Assembly (NCBI GenBank): GCA_015179045.1
Contig: WHUZ01000127.1
Location: 1-64,000, forward strand
Direction: 5' to 3'
Source of the DNA: Kalaharituber pfeilii
Lineage: Eukaryota; Ascomycota; Pezizomycetes; Pezizales; Pezizaceae
DNA length: 64,000 bases
This document shows, piece after piece, positions 32,949 through 43,970 of this stretch. The notes under the pieces were generated by a model, which saw nothing but the letters and a program-made list of their open reading frames with translations, was not told the DNA's origin and ran no database searches. Each line of letters starts with the position of its first letter. Position 1 is the first letter of the stretch. A program made the position numbers and the translations under genes.

Positions 32949-35920
32949 ATGTATTTCCGCGCTCGCACCCTCACCTCCACGGCCCTTCGCTCTTCGAAGA
33001 AACTCATGGCCACCCGTATCCTGCGCGGGGCTTCCATCCCACGCGACCCCCGCTGCTCCCAGATCAAGACCCTACTTGTCATGGGCGCACAAAGCGAGTT
33101 TGAGCACAGGATGAGGAAGACTACTGCCGTCGAGTATAACTTTCGTGGCACCAACTCCCAGCGTCAGGCCGGCGGGAAAGAAAACCAAAAGATGACACCG
33201 AGGAAGGTGTGCAAGCTGACAGAAGCAGTTGTGAGTACTGACCTTGCATTGCACAAGTCATGTGTAACGTTGCTTTTCTTTGGGCGACTATACCATACAA
33301 ACGGCACCGTGCATATGTTTTTCCTTTTTCTTGATTTGATTTACGTTTAGCTCCAGCGCCTTGCATACTTAGTGCATTACACAGGTATGTACTTAACATA
33401 CCCGCTAACTCTTTCCTCTTACAGAAAAAATCCTCCTCCCGCGCCGCACGCCTCATTACCCTGAAACCGCACTCCCCCTTCCTGAAACCCAAATCCAAAA
33501 ATCCCCTTCAGAGATCATATCACCAGACACCCCTCGTCACCATGCACGGCTCTCCCGACCTTGCAATCCCTGCCTCGCCAACTCGTCCTTTCCGATTAGT
33601 TTCATTCCCGACGATGGATTACGACGTCGAGATGGAAGTTGATCTCGATGACTATCACGCAGTGGAATTTGAAGATTCCATGGACATTGATATTGACGAA
33701 TCTCAGCCCACCATCCACCTTCAATGCGAGATGGAAGCAGAATCCGAACCTGAACCTGAATTTCCTCCTCTCTATGCGCGCCGCACAGGAGGTGCGAAAG
33801 TTGCGTCAAACAGGTCTAAGCACGCCCCTGCGAAAGTCGAGCCAGGCAATGGATTTGCGTTCTTTGCAAACAAAATCAACAGTGCTCCTGCACAGGTCAA
33901 CTCGACTCCACGTGCTGCGGTACCTTCTGCCGAGCAAAGCACTATTACAACTACCCCAAAAACAAAGCCGCCGCATGGATTTGGGTTCGTTGCCCAACAG
34001 GTATCGAAGGAGCGTAGCCCCGATAATAGATCAAAGCACGCAGCTCCAGCTCCAGTTGCAGCGGTGCCAGTACCAACGACCTCTAACCCGGTGGTTAATG
34101 CATCACTTCCTGCACGTGCATCCCCCTCCGGGGAAAGCAATACCACCACCTTTCCTACACCAAAGACGCAGGCGCCTACTGATGGGTTCGCGTTCTTTGC
34201 TAACCAGCTGCCGAAGGAGCACCAGTCTGACGCACGATCAACTCACCCACAACCAAGTGCAGCTCCTCCGGCACCTACATCTTCCTGCCAGCAAAGCAAT
34301 CCTATTCCTTCGACTACCCCAAAGGCCCAGCCGCCTGTTGATGCCTTTGCGTTCTTTGCCAACCAACTAGCAAAGGGGCCAAAGTCCGATACTACCTCGA
34401 ATGCCGCAAATTCAGCTGCAAACGCATCTGCACCAACACCCAACACATACGCTAGTGGAAAGATGCAAGCACCTGCTGCTGGGTTCGCATTCTTTACAAA
34501 TCAGCTGGCAAAGCAGAAATCCATCGCCAGTTTGGATCAGACCCATCCGGCTGCAGCTGCTGCTCCATGTATTCCTTGTCCCGAGCAGTCTCCTCCTACT
34601 ACCTCTTCTACGACTCCAAAACCACTGCGGCCTGCGAATGCCTTTGCATTCTTCGGGAAACAGCTTGCAAAGCAATCTGGTTCCATCGCAAGCACAAACC
34701 TTACCCAGTCAACTGTTTCTACTATGTGCACTCCAGCACCTGCTCCGCGACTTATCACGACTACCTCCGTGACCACCACCCCACTGACCTCCCCCCCCGC
34801 CATTCTCAAAACCCATGGGGCCATTGCTCTCTTCTCCACATCCGTCATTCCGCTACGAAAGACTGCCACTGACACCGAAATGCAAGTAGTGGACGTGGAT
34901 GGCAATGTCGAGATGGATGTCGCTAGTGCGGCCGTCGCAGAGGTGTATCAAGCTTCGCAGGGGACAGCTGAGTTGCCGACTGCACTTCCGACGCCCCCGA
35001 CGACTCCAATCATCGCCGCCATTCCTACCATCGCCCCCTCCCCGACCGTTGCGGCCCTTCCGACCGTCGCGGCTGCTTCTACCGTAGCCCAGACCAACGA
35101 ACGAACAAGCCTGAGAAGTGCTGTAGCTCCGCTGGTGAGCAAGCATACTTTTCCCAAGGCCCTTTATCCTGCATCTTCTGCTCCAACTCCTGTGGCAAGT
35201 TCTACTCGGGTTGCTGCCTTAGAACTAGCACCGGTGTCGCGTCAGCCAACTCCGAGATCATACGGCACCAAACCACCTCCGGCTGCACCAGCTTCTAAAG
35301 CTCGCCAACCTATCGTACCCCCAAACGCCGAGGTGAAGGCTGAGCTGGCTTCACCAGAAGCGCCGTCGACGTCCCCGGAGCCAGCTGTGGCGCCAGCAGT
35401 CGCAGCTGCACAAACGCCCTGTGCGTCCTTTTCGAGCTCCTGTGCCATTACCTCCACCCTATCACAATCGGTGCACCGTCCAGGTACAATTACCACAACT
35501 GGTAGCGCTGCTGCTGCCGCCGCTGGTAGTGGTGGTGCTGTTGCTACTGCTAATGTTACTGCTACCACATGTGTACCCCCTCCAAGCTCCATTCCACCAC
35601 CCCCAGTTCAACTTCCGCAGACGCCGGTTACCCCCGGCACCAAAAGCTCCTCCACACCATTGACCACATCCACCGCTAGCAAAGGGAAAGCCAAAGCTGC
35701 CCCTTCCGATGAGCTCACACCTGCTCGCGGTCCCTCCACTGTTTCCGCCTCCATTGCTATCTCGCGCTCCACATCCACGTCCACCCCCAGCTCCACCGCC
35801 ACCATCCCTGACAACGCCATCCCGTCCCTTGGCCCCATCACGGTCAAAGTGTACAAGAAGGAAGGCGTCCCCTCAAAAGGGGTCATAGTGAAGCGGGCGC
35901 GTGGGGGATTGAGGATGTAA
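32949..35920 (+). CDS. FAFF-repeat disordered protein, intact copy B
   Basis: Two exons, 32949-33230 (94 codons) and 33425-35920 (831 codons), joined in phase 0 across a 194-bp intron (GTGAGT...CTCTTACAG), give 925 residues. A start at 33542 would give only 792, but exon 1 runs in frame into it and copies A, C and D keep matching introns. The N-terminus is basic (MYFRARTLTSTALRSSKKLM), followed by an acidic patch (MDYDVEMEVDLDD). Next come seven copies of a motif near G-F-A-F-F-A-N-Q-L-A-K (nucleotides ~33849, 33976, 34184, 34346, 34481, 34640, 34817), spaced 40-70 residues apart by Pro/Thr/Ala-rich linkers. A long low-complexity part ends in a basic tail VPSKGVIVKRARGGLRM. No enzyme or membrane domain is visible. 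The repeated aromatic motif in a disordered chain suggests a multivalent docking protein, which is inference. It is the only open member of four; C/T-rich wobble use supports coding. Confidence 0.75.
33231..33424 (+). other. Intron of the FAFF-repeat gene
   Basis: GTGAGT donor, CTCTTACAG acceptor, and GCTAACT as a likely branch site 20 bases upstream. An internal TTTAG (33350) and GTATGT (33385) could define two introns with a 34-base middle exon, but that would break the frame, so one 194-bp intron is preferred. The GGGCGACTATACCAT phrase inside is also found in the introns of copies A and C. Confidence 0.7.
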
Positions 35921-36676
35921 GTACGGGGTACGTACGATGGGGATGCTGCGGGTATGTTTGCAACGTAAGTGTAAGAGTTAAGTTTACTCGCAACGAAGAA
36001 GACGTGGATGCTACAGAGGTTTAATGGTGCAGAATGTTGATAATAAGCCAGAATTTTGTCCAGTTAAATTTGAGGTTTCTTTAGCTACTGCGTCGCAACC
36101 TACACTCCACGGACCTCCGATGATCCCTAATGCAGGACGGACCTGCATAAAACGTGGTTCGAGGACCCCCGAATCACCTTAGCATGCCTAACGCAGGACG
36201 AACCTGCATAAAATACGTGGGATGTAGCGGAACACAGGAGTTGCTTTTGCGAATGTGTATGGATTAGCATAATAGCTCGACTTTGCAGGGAGTGAGTGAC
36301 TAGGTGCCTGGGGGGGTACACGAGATTGATTTGCTCATGTGGAGGAGAGAACAGGAGTGAGTGGAGGTCACTTGGAGGGGGAGATAAGAATACCTTTGAT
36401 TGACGAAATATCCGGAGTGGAGGTTGAGATGGAAGATATCTGACGATATTGGCAGAACCAGAATCTCAGGTAGCCGGACTGGAAACGAGGAGGCGGAGGT
36501 TCTATGACAAGTCATCGATTCATCTAGGAAGAACTAGGAAAACCCGGCGGGTTTACAAGGAACGCGTGTAAGTAGTTTCTAGACTTTCCCGAATATTATT
36601 TCGACTATCCCTAGTTTTGTCTCAATTATCGAGGAGGGATATAGTCCGTTGACTAACATAACTTGCAGTAGAGTAT

Positions 36677-36730
36677 TTTTTTTATATATATATCATTACT
36701 CGCGTGCCGCCATGTGGGCTATGGCGAGAG
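36677..36730 (-). mobile_element. Micro-retroposon, class C hairpin plus poly-A
   Basis: 54 bp: T-rich, ATATATATATCATTACTCGC, GTGCCGCCATGTGGGCTATG, GCGAGAG. Flanked by CAGTAGAGTAT (36666-36676) and CAGTACAGTAT (36731-36741), one mismatch in 11. It starts two bases outside the CTCGC outer stem. Confidence 0.8.
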
Positions 36731-37119
36731 CAGTACAGTATCGGACAGCGCCGGACGCAAATGGCCATCAGCATCCAACTACCGTCAGGTACTCTGAGGG
36801 GCACAGAGGAACCATGAAGGTGGTTGGAAGTCAGCTGATTGGGCGTTTGTGAGCGTCCAGGTTTCCGAGTGTATGTAGATGGAAGCAAGGAGTTGATATG
36901 TTTGAAAGTTGATCAATCAGGATAACCGACCGGTAGCTAGTCGACTTGGGACGGCCAATCGCTGCTAGGAAGGTCCAGATTAGATTAGGAACGGGCTGAC
37001 AATTGGAACCTGAAGGAAGGAATACAAACGGGACCAAGGACAGGAGACGTGTTTAGACTGGTTCAGGTGTGCAAGGTCATATATGCATGACTATTGCAAG
37101 GAGAAGTGAATGGAGTCAA

Positions 37120-37212
37120 TTTTTTTTTTTTTTTTGTCACATGACCCCGCGTGCAGCTGTTCGCCATGGCAGGGTCCCTGGGTCTGAACCCTCAAAGCCC
37201 GGAGGCAGGCTT
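37120..37212 (-). mobile_element. Micro-retroposon, class A tail with second hairpin
   Basis: 93 bp with a perfect 15-bp duplication, AAGTGAATGGAGTCA (37104-37118, 37213-37227). On the minus strand it starts at AAGCCTGCCTCCGGGCTTTG, a small hairpin that precedes the class A tail in LINE A (46580), and ends in GGTCATGTGAC plus poly-A. Its start thus coincides with a different hairpin base from the shorter copies. Confidence 0.9.
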
Positions 37213-38565
37213 AAGTGAATGGAGTCAGAGGATGGATCTGGACGGGGGGGAGAACAAATGAGCAGTGCAGGGCGGTGTTTGCTTATAAAGCGGCGGTGTC
37301 ATGGGTCTTGGAAATTCTAGTTTCGGGAAAGGCATGAGGGGTAGGCAGTTGCTGGATATTGTTTAAAATGTTTGATTGACGTTGATTATCGGAATTGATA
37401 TTTTGTTGTCGGATTTGAACTGGTACATGGGTTGAGTTTGATTAGTGGTATGTTGGGGTATGTTTTCCATTCTTGTTCGTTATACGTCTGAAGCTACGAG
37501 TATATATCTCTCTACTTTAATAACGGGTGCGATGCAATCGATTATGTCACAAATGTTCACGTACCCAGAGTCCGTCTACAAAGTCCATGGAACTAATGAA
37601 GAAAATATACATGTATATGAATAATATACCGTGTGGATTGTCTCCGGAAACTTGGATAATCTGGGGCCCAGACCAGCAGCTGCCATGGTGATGGGTGGGT
37701 ATAAATTATGAAAAAATTTAAGAAAAAAAAATAGAAATAAAAGTAAGGAGAGTCTTGACCTTCCTTCCCAGCGCAATCAATTTGAAGCTTTATCCTTTCT
37801 ACTTTTTTTTTTTTCTTGTCTTTTTTTTTCTAATAAATTTTCGTCTAGGGGTGGGCGGAACACCAAGTAATGGTTCGGTTGAAGGAGTGCGGATGGTTTG
37901 AGGAGGAAGGTTTCTTGGCGTGGAATGGGGAAGATTATATATGTGATTCTGGCAGAGAGGGGAGGGAGCGGGTGGGTGACTTACTCACCGGGTTGGGGTT
38001 TTTGTTTTTTTGGAAAAGGGGGGTGGGAGCCCTGTGCTGGGCGGGGAGGTTACATGTCTCATGCAAACGTCGATGCACGGTTGCATCAGCCTTGGCAGTT
38101 TCTCATTTTTCTTTTTTCTTTGATCACATACAGGCTACGAGCCTATCGTAGGGAAGTTCCTCAGTGTACACCCGCACCGCACGTACCCCCACCTCAACAC
38201 GCACTCCTACCGCCACCCGCCATATTTACTTGTTTAAACTCCACTGTATCCCTCCCCCTTCCTATCTACTGTCCTCGTTCTAGGCGCTAACCTCCCACTC
38301 TCCACAGTTGACCGCAGCGCACGTCACGGTGCTCCGCACCGCCTTCCATTTCGTCTCGGAACGGTTTCCATGGGCACCGAGTGTCATCCGCCGCTGGGTC
38401 TGTATACACCACGAGCCTTGCAGCCGTCTTGTAGGTGGCGGTGACGATGTGCTCCTGTGGGAGATGGCAATGGTTGTAGCGTACGGACGTACCTTGGTTA
38501 CCCAAGCAGAGGAGGCAAGGGGCAAGCAAAATAAGAAAAGAGGAGACCGGGGAAGTTGGTGAGGG

Positions 38566-39354
38566 TTTTTTTTTTTTTTTTTTTTTATTTCACGTAACCC
38601 CGCTTGCAGCTGTTCGCCATGGCAGGGTCCCTGGACCGAAGTCCTTCTGGCCCGGAGACAGGCACCTGTGCAACTACATACAGAATCGTCCCCTGTAAAA
38701 ACACACAACGATACTATGACTTCGGTGATGTGGAGGAACACAAAGCGAAAGCCCAATCCCCCAAGAGAACAATTAAGCACGAATACTCAAATATCCCCCC
38801 AGAGAATCAAGCAGTCATATCCATCTCCTCCACATCCCTCCCCTTCCCCTTTCTGTCCACCTTTGTTATTCTGTCCCAGTCATACAAGCACGAGTGGTAC
38901 CATTTGCCTGATAACCGTACCTTCGCTGGTGTTTGACTATCTGATTCTACCTCCCCCTCCAGGTAGATAACAATCGAGCTAGTCTTCTTTCCCTCCCTCC
39001 TTTCTTTTCTCACCAACCATCTTGCCGCAACAATCTTCCCCATCCATGGGTTCGCCTTTTCCATCCACTCTCTTACTTTCCCAAGTTTCTTCGTCACCGC
39101 TATGCCATGCACCACAACTGCCCGGCCAGATTGCGGGAGCCTTTCTTTCTGGGATGTTCTTGCTTTCGGAGATGATGTTGGAGGCTTCTTGTTCTGCTTG
39201 GGGGGTTGGTACTGGACCCCCTTGCTGCGTTTTTGGATTGAGAAGCGGTGGACCTTGTTCGGTTTTTCGGTGGTGCTGCTGGAGGTGGGTTGGTTTTTTG
39301 TGCTAGGGGTGTATTTGGTGGAATGCTTTGAGAGACGATTGCTGCATATGACAG
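38566..39354 (-). mobile_element. Half-LINE retroposon: LINE ORF1 fragment joined to class A tail
   Basis: Flanked by GTTGGTGAGGG (38555-38565) and GTTGTTGAGGG (39355-39365). Read on the minus strand it encodes a Pro-rich stretch and then, after one frameshift, VVVHGIAVTKKLGKVREWME, WMGKIVAARWLVRKERREGK, KTSSIVIYLEGEVESD and VRLSGKWYHSCLYDWDR, resembling ORF1 (gag-like) proteins of fungal Tad LINEs. After the ORF1 stop there are ~130 bases, then the class A hairpin (GGGACCCTGCCATGGCGAAC) and poly-A. No endonuclease or reverse transcriptase lies between, so it is an ORF1-only derivative like mammalian HAL1. It destroys the exon 1/intron junction of gene copy C. Confidence 0.75.
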
Positions 39355-41539
39355 GTTGTTGAGGGTGGTGAGCATAAACTTGGGACTTGTGTTGTTAAGC
39401 GGGCGACTATACTATATCGTTCCTTAGTCTGGCATAGCCAGACTGAGCATTCGTTATGTTTGGTTTGTGTGGTTTCTGTTTAGCGTCGTGGCTTAATCAT
39501 GGCATACTACTCACATACCCCGACGCTAAACACGCACAAGTACTCCTCTCCCGCGCCTCCTGGCTCCTTACCCTGAACCCCCACTCACCGCCACTCAAAC
39601 CGCGCAACAAAACCCTCCATATCTTCAGACACCTCTTGCCGCCATCACTGGCTCCGGGAACGTTTCAATCCCCAGTTGTCAGATCTGCGCTTTCCGAGTA
39701 GTCCCATTTCCAGCCGGCGCCGAGAAGGATGTTGTTGATGCGGAAGCTGAGGGATCCCGTCTCGACGGAATCGAGATTAGTGTGGATGAGCGTACGCCGC
39801 GGTTCAAATCTAGGCTAAGGGTTAGGTTTATCCTGGCCTGGAGTGTGAGACTGGATTGCACAGCTACTTCCTCCATCTATGCACGCCGCGCAGAGTCGCA
39901 CCCCATGAGCGTAAATAAAACCTGCCAAGCCTGGACCGACATCTGCATATGCAAACTGGATATGTCGCGGGTGTGAGCAGGTGAACGCATACTCAACCCC
40001 GGTATTCACGTTTACAACGGAGCCCTACGCTCTATACGATTATAAAGATGCAAGCATCATTTGGTGGATTATGCGAAGCAGGTCGCAACCCGAACACAGA
40101 CTCAAAGCACCCACAGTCAGCTCCAACGCCTCCTGCGGCTTCCAGATGCGATGAAAGCAATGTCACCACTCTCTCCTACGCCAAGACTTAGCCGCCTGCC
40201 GATGGGTTCGCATTGTTTGCAAACCAACGCGGGAGGTAACCCAACCCAGCTCTAACACCACACCATCGCCTCCTTCTCTCGCACGCGCTGCCTGTAGCTG
40301 TATCGGGACCGCCATCCGCGAGATATCGGGCACCGAAGACACAGGAACCCAACAATGGGATTGCATGCTTTTGCGAGTCTGCTAGCGAAGAAGTCAAAGT
40401 TCGTCGCTGGCGCAAGATATTCAATTTCAGGTGCTATCCCTACGCCTCAGCTTGGTCTCATTCCATGTGCGGTTTCCTCCCAGACCACTGTTTTCTACTT
40501 CGTTCGAGTTTACTACTTCAAAGACCTCGACACCCGCCGAATGACGTTGCGTTGTTTGGGAAACAACTCGCAACGGAGCGCATGCCTATCGCCAGCAGCT
40601 TTCATGTTTCCCACGCCCTGCGGTCCCAGCTATAGCTGTCTCATCACCAACATCACCGTCCTACAGGCGTCCCCCCTCAATATCTAAGACTCACTTACGC
40701 TTCGCCGCGAATATATAATCGCATCATGGGAGTACGTTAACGGCGGATGTCGAGCACGATGTGGACATGGACGGCGCTGACGAACCCGACGCACAAGTCT
40801 ATCAAGCTACGCAGAGAGAGCTGTGGAGCCGACATCATTTTCAACATAGCCGGAATCAGAGCGGTTCCATCCGTTGAAAATAGAGTGCGATGTGTGAGAC
40901 TCAGTTCCGTACTGATCTATATAATACAGGGCGAGGCTCCCATAACCATATTATATACACAAAATGCACAACGCGAGGTTGCTACAATAACCAATCAACT
41001 ACGATAGCTACGTTTTCAGTCCGCCAAATATGGAGAATACATGACCCGCTTCGCATGCTCGAACTCAATCATGGCACACACTGATATTCAATCCTATAAG
41101 TGAACTCCGACAAGGTTTACCCAATCCTGATCAACCCATCAGGAGCGAGATGTCATTGCTTGTCCGACCAGACATTTCTGCAGATGTCTTGGAGAACCAA
41201 CACGCCAGCAATCGGCCCCTATACGTTAGCTAGTCATGCTTTCCAACACCCTCTGTGGCGCCCACGCATGAAGGGGAGGTTCAGTGCATACAGTCGCACC
41301 GCTGGCCACAAAACATGCGGCTCCGGCGATGGTTTATCGTGCTCCTCCTCGAATGCCTCCTCCAGTTAAGTCGATTCCTGGGGCACCTGCCCCTGCATGA
41401 ATACCAGCATAAGCTCCAGTACCAGTACCAACAGCAGCTGGGGCTTCAACAGCGGAGCAATCGGCCTTGCACCCCCTACCACCTGCAGTTCCCACAGCAA
41501 TATCTTGAGCTCGACAACAGACCATCACTCCATGCCATA

Positions 41540-41582
41540 GGCTTGTAGCTTGTATGCGGGGTTATGTGAACCCGAAAAAACA
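41540..41582 (+). repeat. Class B tail fragment
   Basis: CCATAGGCTTGTAGCTTGTA then TGCGGGGTTATGTGAACCCG and an interrupted A-run, matching the class B hairpin. The inner stem is AGGCT/AGCTT with one G-U pair. Only 5-6 As remain and no duplication is obvious, so it is probably an old insertion in copy C. Confidence 0.55.
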
Positions 41583-42400
41583 ACAAGAAAGATCATATCA
41601 ATTGGTTCAATTACTCCGGAACTACCATCGCAAGCTGGGCAATCAGCCGCTACGGAGCCAATACTCGCTGGTCTACTCCAGCTCTCTCTGCCTCTTCAAG
41701 CTACGCAACCACTACCTCCGCCCTTCAAGCGCGGTGCCTCGTATCAAGTTGATCAGGCGTCGTCCATACAATGCCACCACCACCACCGCCATTCTCCTCC
41801 AGCTCGTGCTGCTGCAGTTCAGATTCCACCATCTCCGTGTTAGGGGAAAAAGGCACATACGGGATGTAGGAAGGTTACCTACTGAATTGGGAAGGGTACT
41901 GAATTGGGAAGGAGGTGTTGGATGCGGCGGGGATGTCGGGATGGGGTCTTTCTCTTTCTCTTAGGTTCTGCTCTTCTTCCCTCTGGGCTTTGCTAAGGGA
42001 CACAATACACTTCATACAAGATCACTTATCGTGGCTCCTTCGAAAGTGACCCACAATACTCCGGCCACCGCCACCCTCACTCTGCATGGACTAGACCCCA
42101 ACATCCACGTGCAACAGCATCAGCAAGCAAAATCCAAAGCCGTCCCCAGCTGATAACGAAACGGACCCCTCCTTACACTGCCTCCGCTTCTACATGATCC
42201 ACCTCAGGCGTTTCGGGCACCATCCCACCGAACACCATGACCTCCCTTGGCACCGTTCCTGTCCAGGTTTTCATGAAGGACGACGTCTCCTGCCAAGGGC
42301 CCTTGCGAACCACATTCATGGCAGCTTGCGGAAGTAAGGTTGTTTGCGTATGCAGGGTACTGAGGGCGGAGCGCACAAAGTAAGGTTTCGTATAGTTCAT

Positions 42401-43960
42401 ACCTTTCCCCCAAAGATGGACGTGGATTCTAACGAACTCTAGTAGTTGATGTATTACATAATATGATATTCGAGCTTAGTTTTGCGAGCAGTTACAGGGT
42501 ATATCACGAACAATCGCTCATTCCCTGATGACGCCTAATGCAGGACGAACCTGCATAAAAATCGTGGGCTGAGGGGCCTCCAAATGATCCGACATTTCCT
42601 GATACAGAGCGAACCGGCATAAAATACGCGAGATAGGTATGTTATTTGCTCATTTCCAAAGTCATCGGTGAGTGAGACTTGAAGCTGACTCAAGCGTATA
42701 GAAACCTGGTGGGATGATTAGGGACTGGTTTTCACTGCCTATGATTACGGACAAAATGAGGAACTTGATGCTGGAGAATCCGTGGACATGATGGAATGGT
42801 TTGCGGACGAACTTACGCGCTTATTCCATGACGAAACTTTGCGTTCTTCACATAGGTGGGGCAATTGATTGTTAGAGTCGACGAAGCTAATAATAGGTTG
42901 TTAGATCCAAATATGCCCACCATTTGACCTCCCCATTGAATTAAAACAATGTTCAAATTACCCAAGGCAATGACCGCCTCAATTGGTTTGTGGTGATGGA
43001 ACCGGGAGTTGCGGATTTTGAATGGATTTCGAATGGGATGCTGCCGCATGCAAGAGAGCGAGTCAAGTGGAAAAGGGTTGTCTGAACAGCGCTATGCTAG
43101 TTGAAGGAGTTTTTGAACTTTACGAGTACACCTGATGCTTATTGCGTTTGCTGGAGGGAAAGGGAGGAGATGCAAAGGTATGCATGCTGATGCACCGCAG
43201 ACCCAGGATAGCGGAGTTATAGGGGCTGTTGAAGCATACTTCGGGCCTGCACAAGATGGAACTAAAGAGAAGTCATGCTAATAAATACCGACATAGAGGA
43301 TATAGGTTCATGTGGACATCGTTGAGACCTAACATCTTCACAGTCCCAGATAAAGCCGCAGGGTGTATAGGACTGCCTTGAGGTTGCGGAATGGGAGAGA
43401 TGATTTGCAGGTGGCCATACATGCGGTACTATGGGTGGATGTTTTAATGAGTAAGAAGGATGATCTGGGTTCCCAAATCTTGTTTAGTGAACAATCGACA
43501 GGGGCAAAACGCAAAGGACATTAGCAATTCCACCCAGTTCACTGTCAGCGGTGACCTGAGGGACACAGATCGACCATGACGACGGTTCGAAATCAGGGGA
43601 TCGGAATCAGGGGATGGTTGAATATGGGGGATACATATTTGGACGTATGTAGGACGAAAAGGAGGATGATTGTACGAACGAGACTTGAGGACTGATCAGG
43701 ACAACCTACAGGTAGACGGTCGACTTGGGACCGTCTATAGCTGCTAGGAGAATACTATATGTTCCGGACAAGATCGGATTGGGAGGTAGTGGGCAGGAAA
43801 GTCGTGTCTAGTTGCAAGAATCACAAGCGAAAACTTCTGTTGGGTCTGAGTAGGAGCGAATAGACTGGCAAGAGAGCATAGAGGGAAGGTGTCCCTTACG
43901 CATAGATTTCTTTTTTTTGTTTTCTTTTTTGAGAAGGAGGGGTTAGGAGTTGGGGAGCAC
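42401..43960 (+). repeat. 3' module of unit C
   Basis: Hairpins TGCAGGACGAACCTGCA (42539) and a degraded ACAGAGCGAACCGGCAT (42602), then GAGGGACACAGATCGACCAT (43559), CAACCTACAGGTAGACGGTC (43701) and CTGCTAGGA (43741). Same order as the other units. LINE A is inserted near its end. Confidence 0.65.
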
Positions 43961-43970
43961 GAGAGATTAA

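Larger units (their letters stand above)
35921..37830 (+). repeat. 3' module of unit B
   Basis: Contains the paired hairpins TGCAGGACGGACCTGCA (36131) and GCAGGACGAACCTGC (about 36193), each followed by ATAAAA(T)ACGTGG, then GGCGGAGGTTCTATGACA (36493), CTCTGAGGGGCACAGAGG (about 36793), GATAACCGACCGGTAG (36920) and GTAAGGAGAGTCTTGACC (37743). The order matches units A, C and D. Two micro-retroposons interrupt it. No open frame of note. Confidence 0.7.
38086..42400 (+). pseudogene. Unit copy C: decayed FAFF-repeat gene split by a half-LINE
   Basis: The flank (CATCAGCCTTGGCA at 38086) and exon-1-like sequence (38300-38565, ending AAGAAAAGAGGAGACCGGGG) parallel copy B. A 789-bp retroposon (38566-39354) then intervenes, followed by the splice-donor region GTGAGC (39368) and the shared intron phrase GGGCGACTATACTAT. 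Exon 2 resumes as LLTLNPHSPPLKPRNKTLHI (about 39571), with repeat remnants ADGFALFANQR (40197), ASLLAKKSKF (40374) and DVALFGKQLATERMPIAS (40546). The C-terminal block is recognisable only in nucleotides (ACCATGACCTCCCTTGGCAC, 42232). Stops and indels are frequent. Confidence 0.7.

Noticed and set aside
33351..33384. A 34-base middle exon between two short introns
   Set aside because: Its length breaks the reading frame; one 194-bp intron restores it.
33542..35920. Start codon at 33542 for the FAFF-repeat gene (792 codons)
   Set aside because: Exon 1 (32949-33230) joins in phase 0 and its sequence and intron are paralleled in the decayed copies, so the longer model is preferred.
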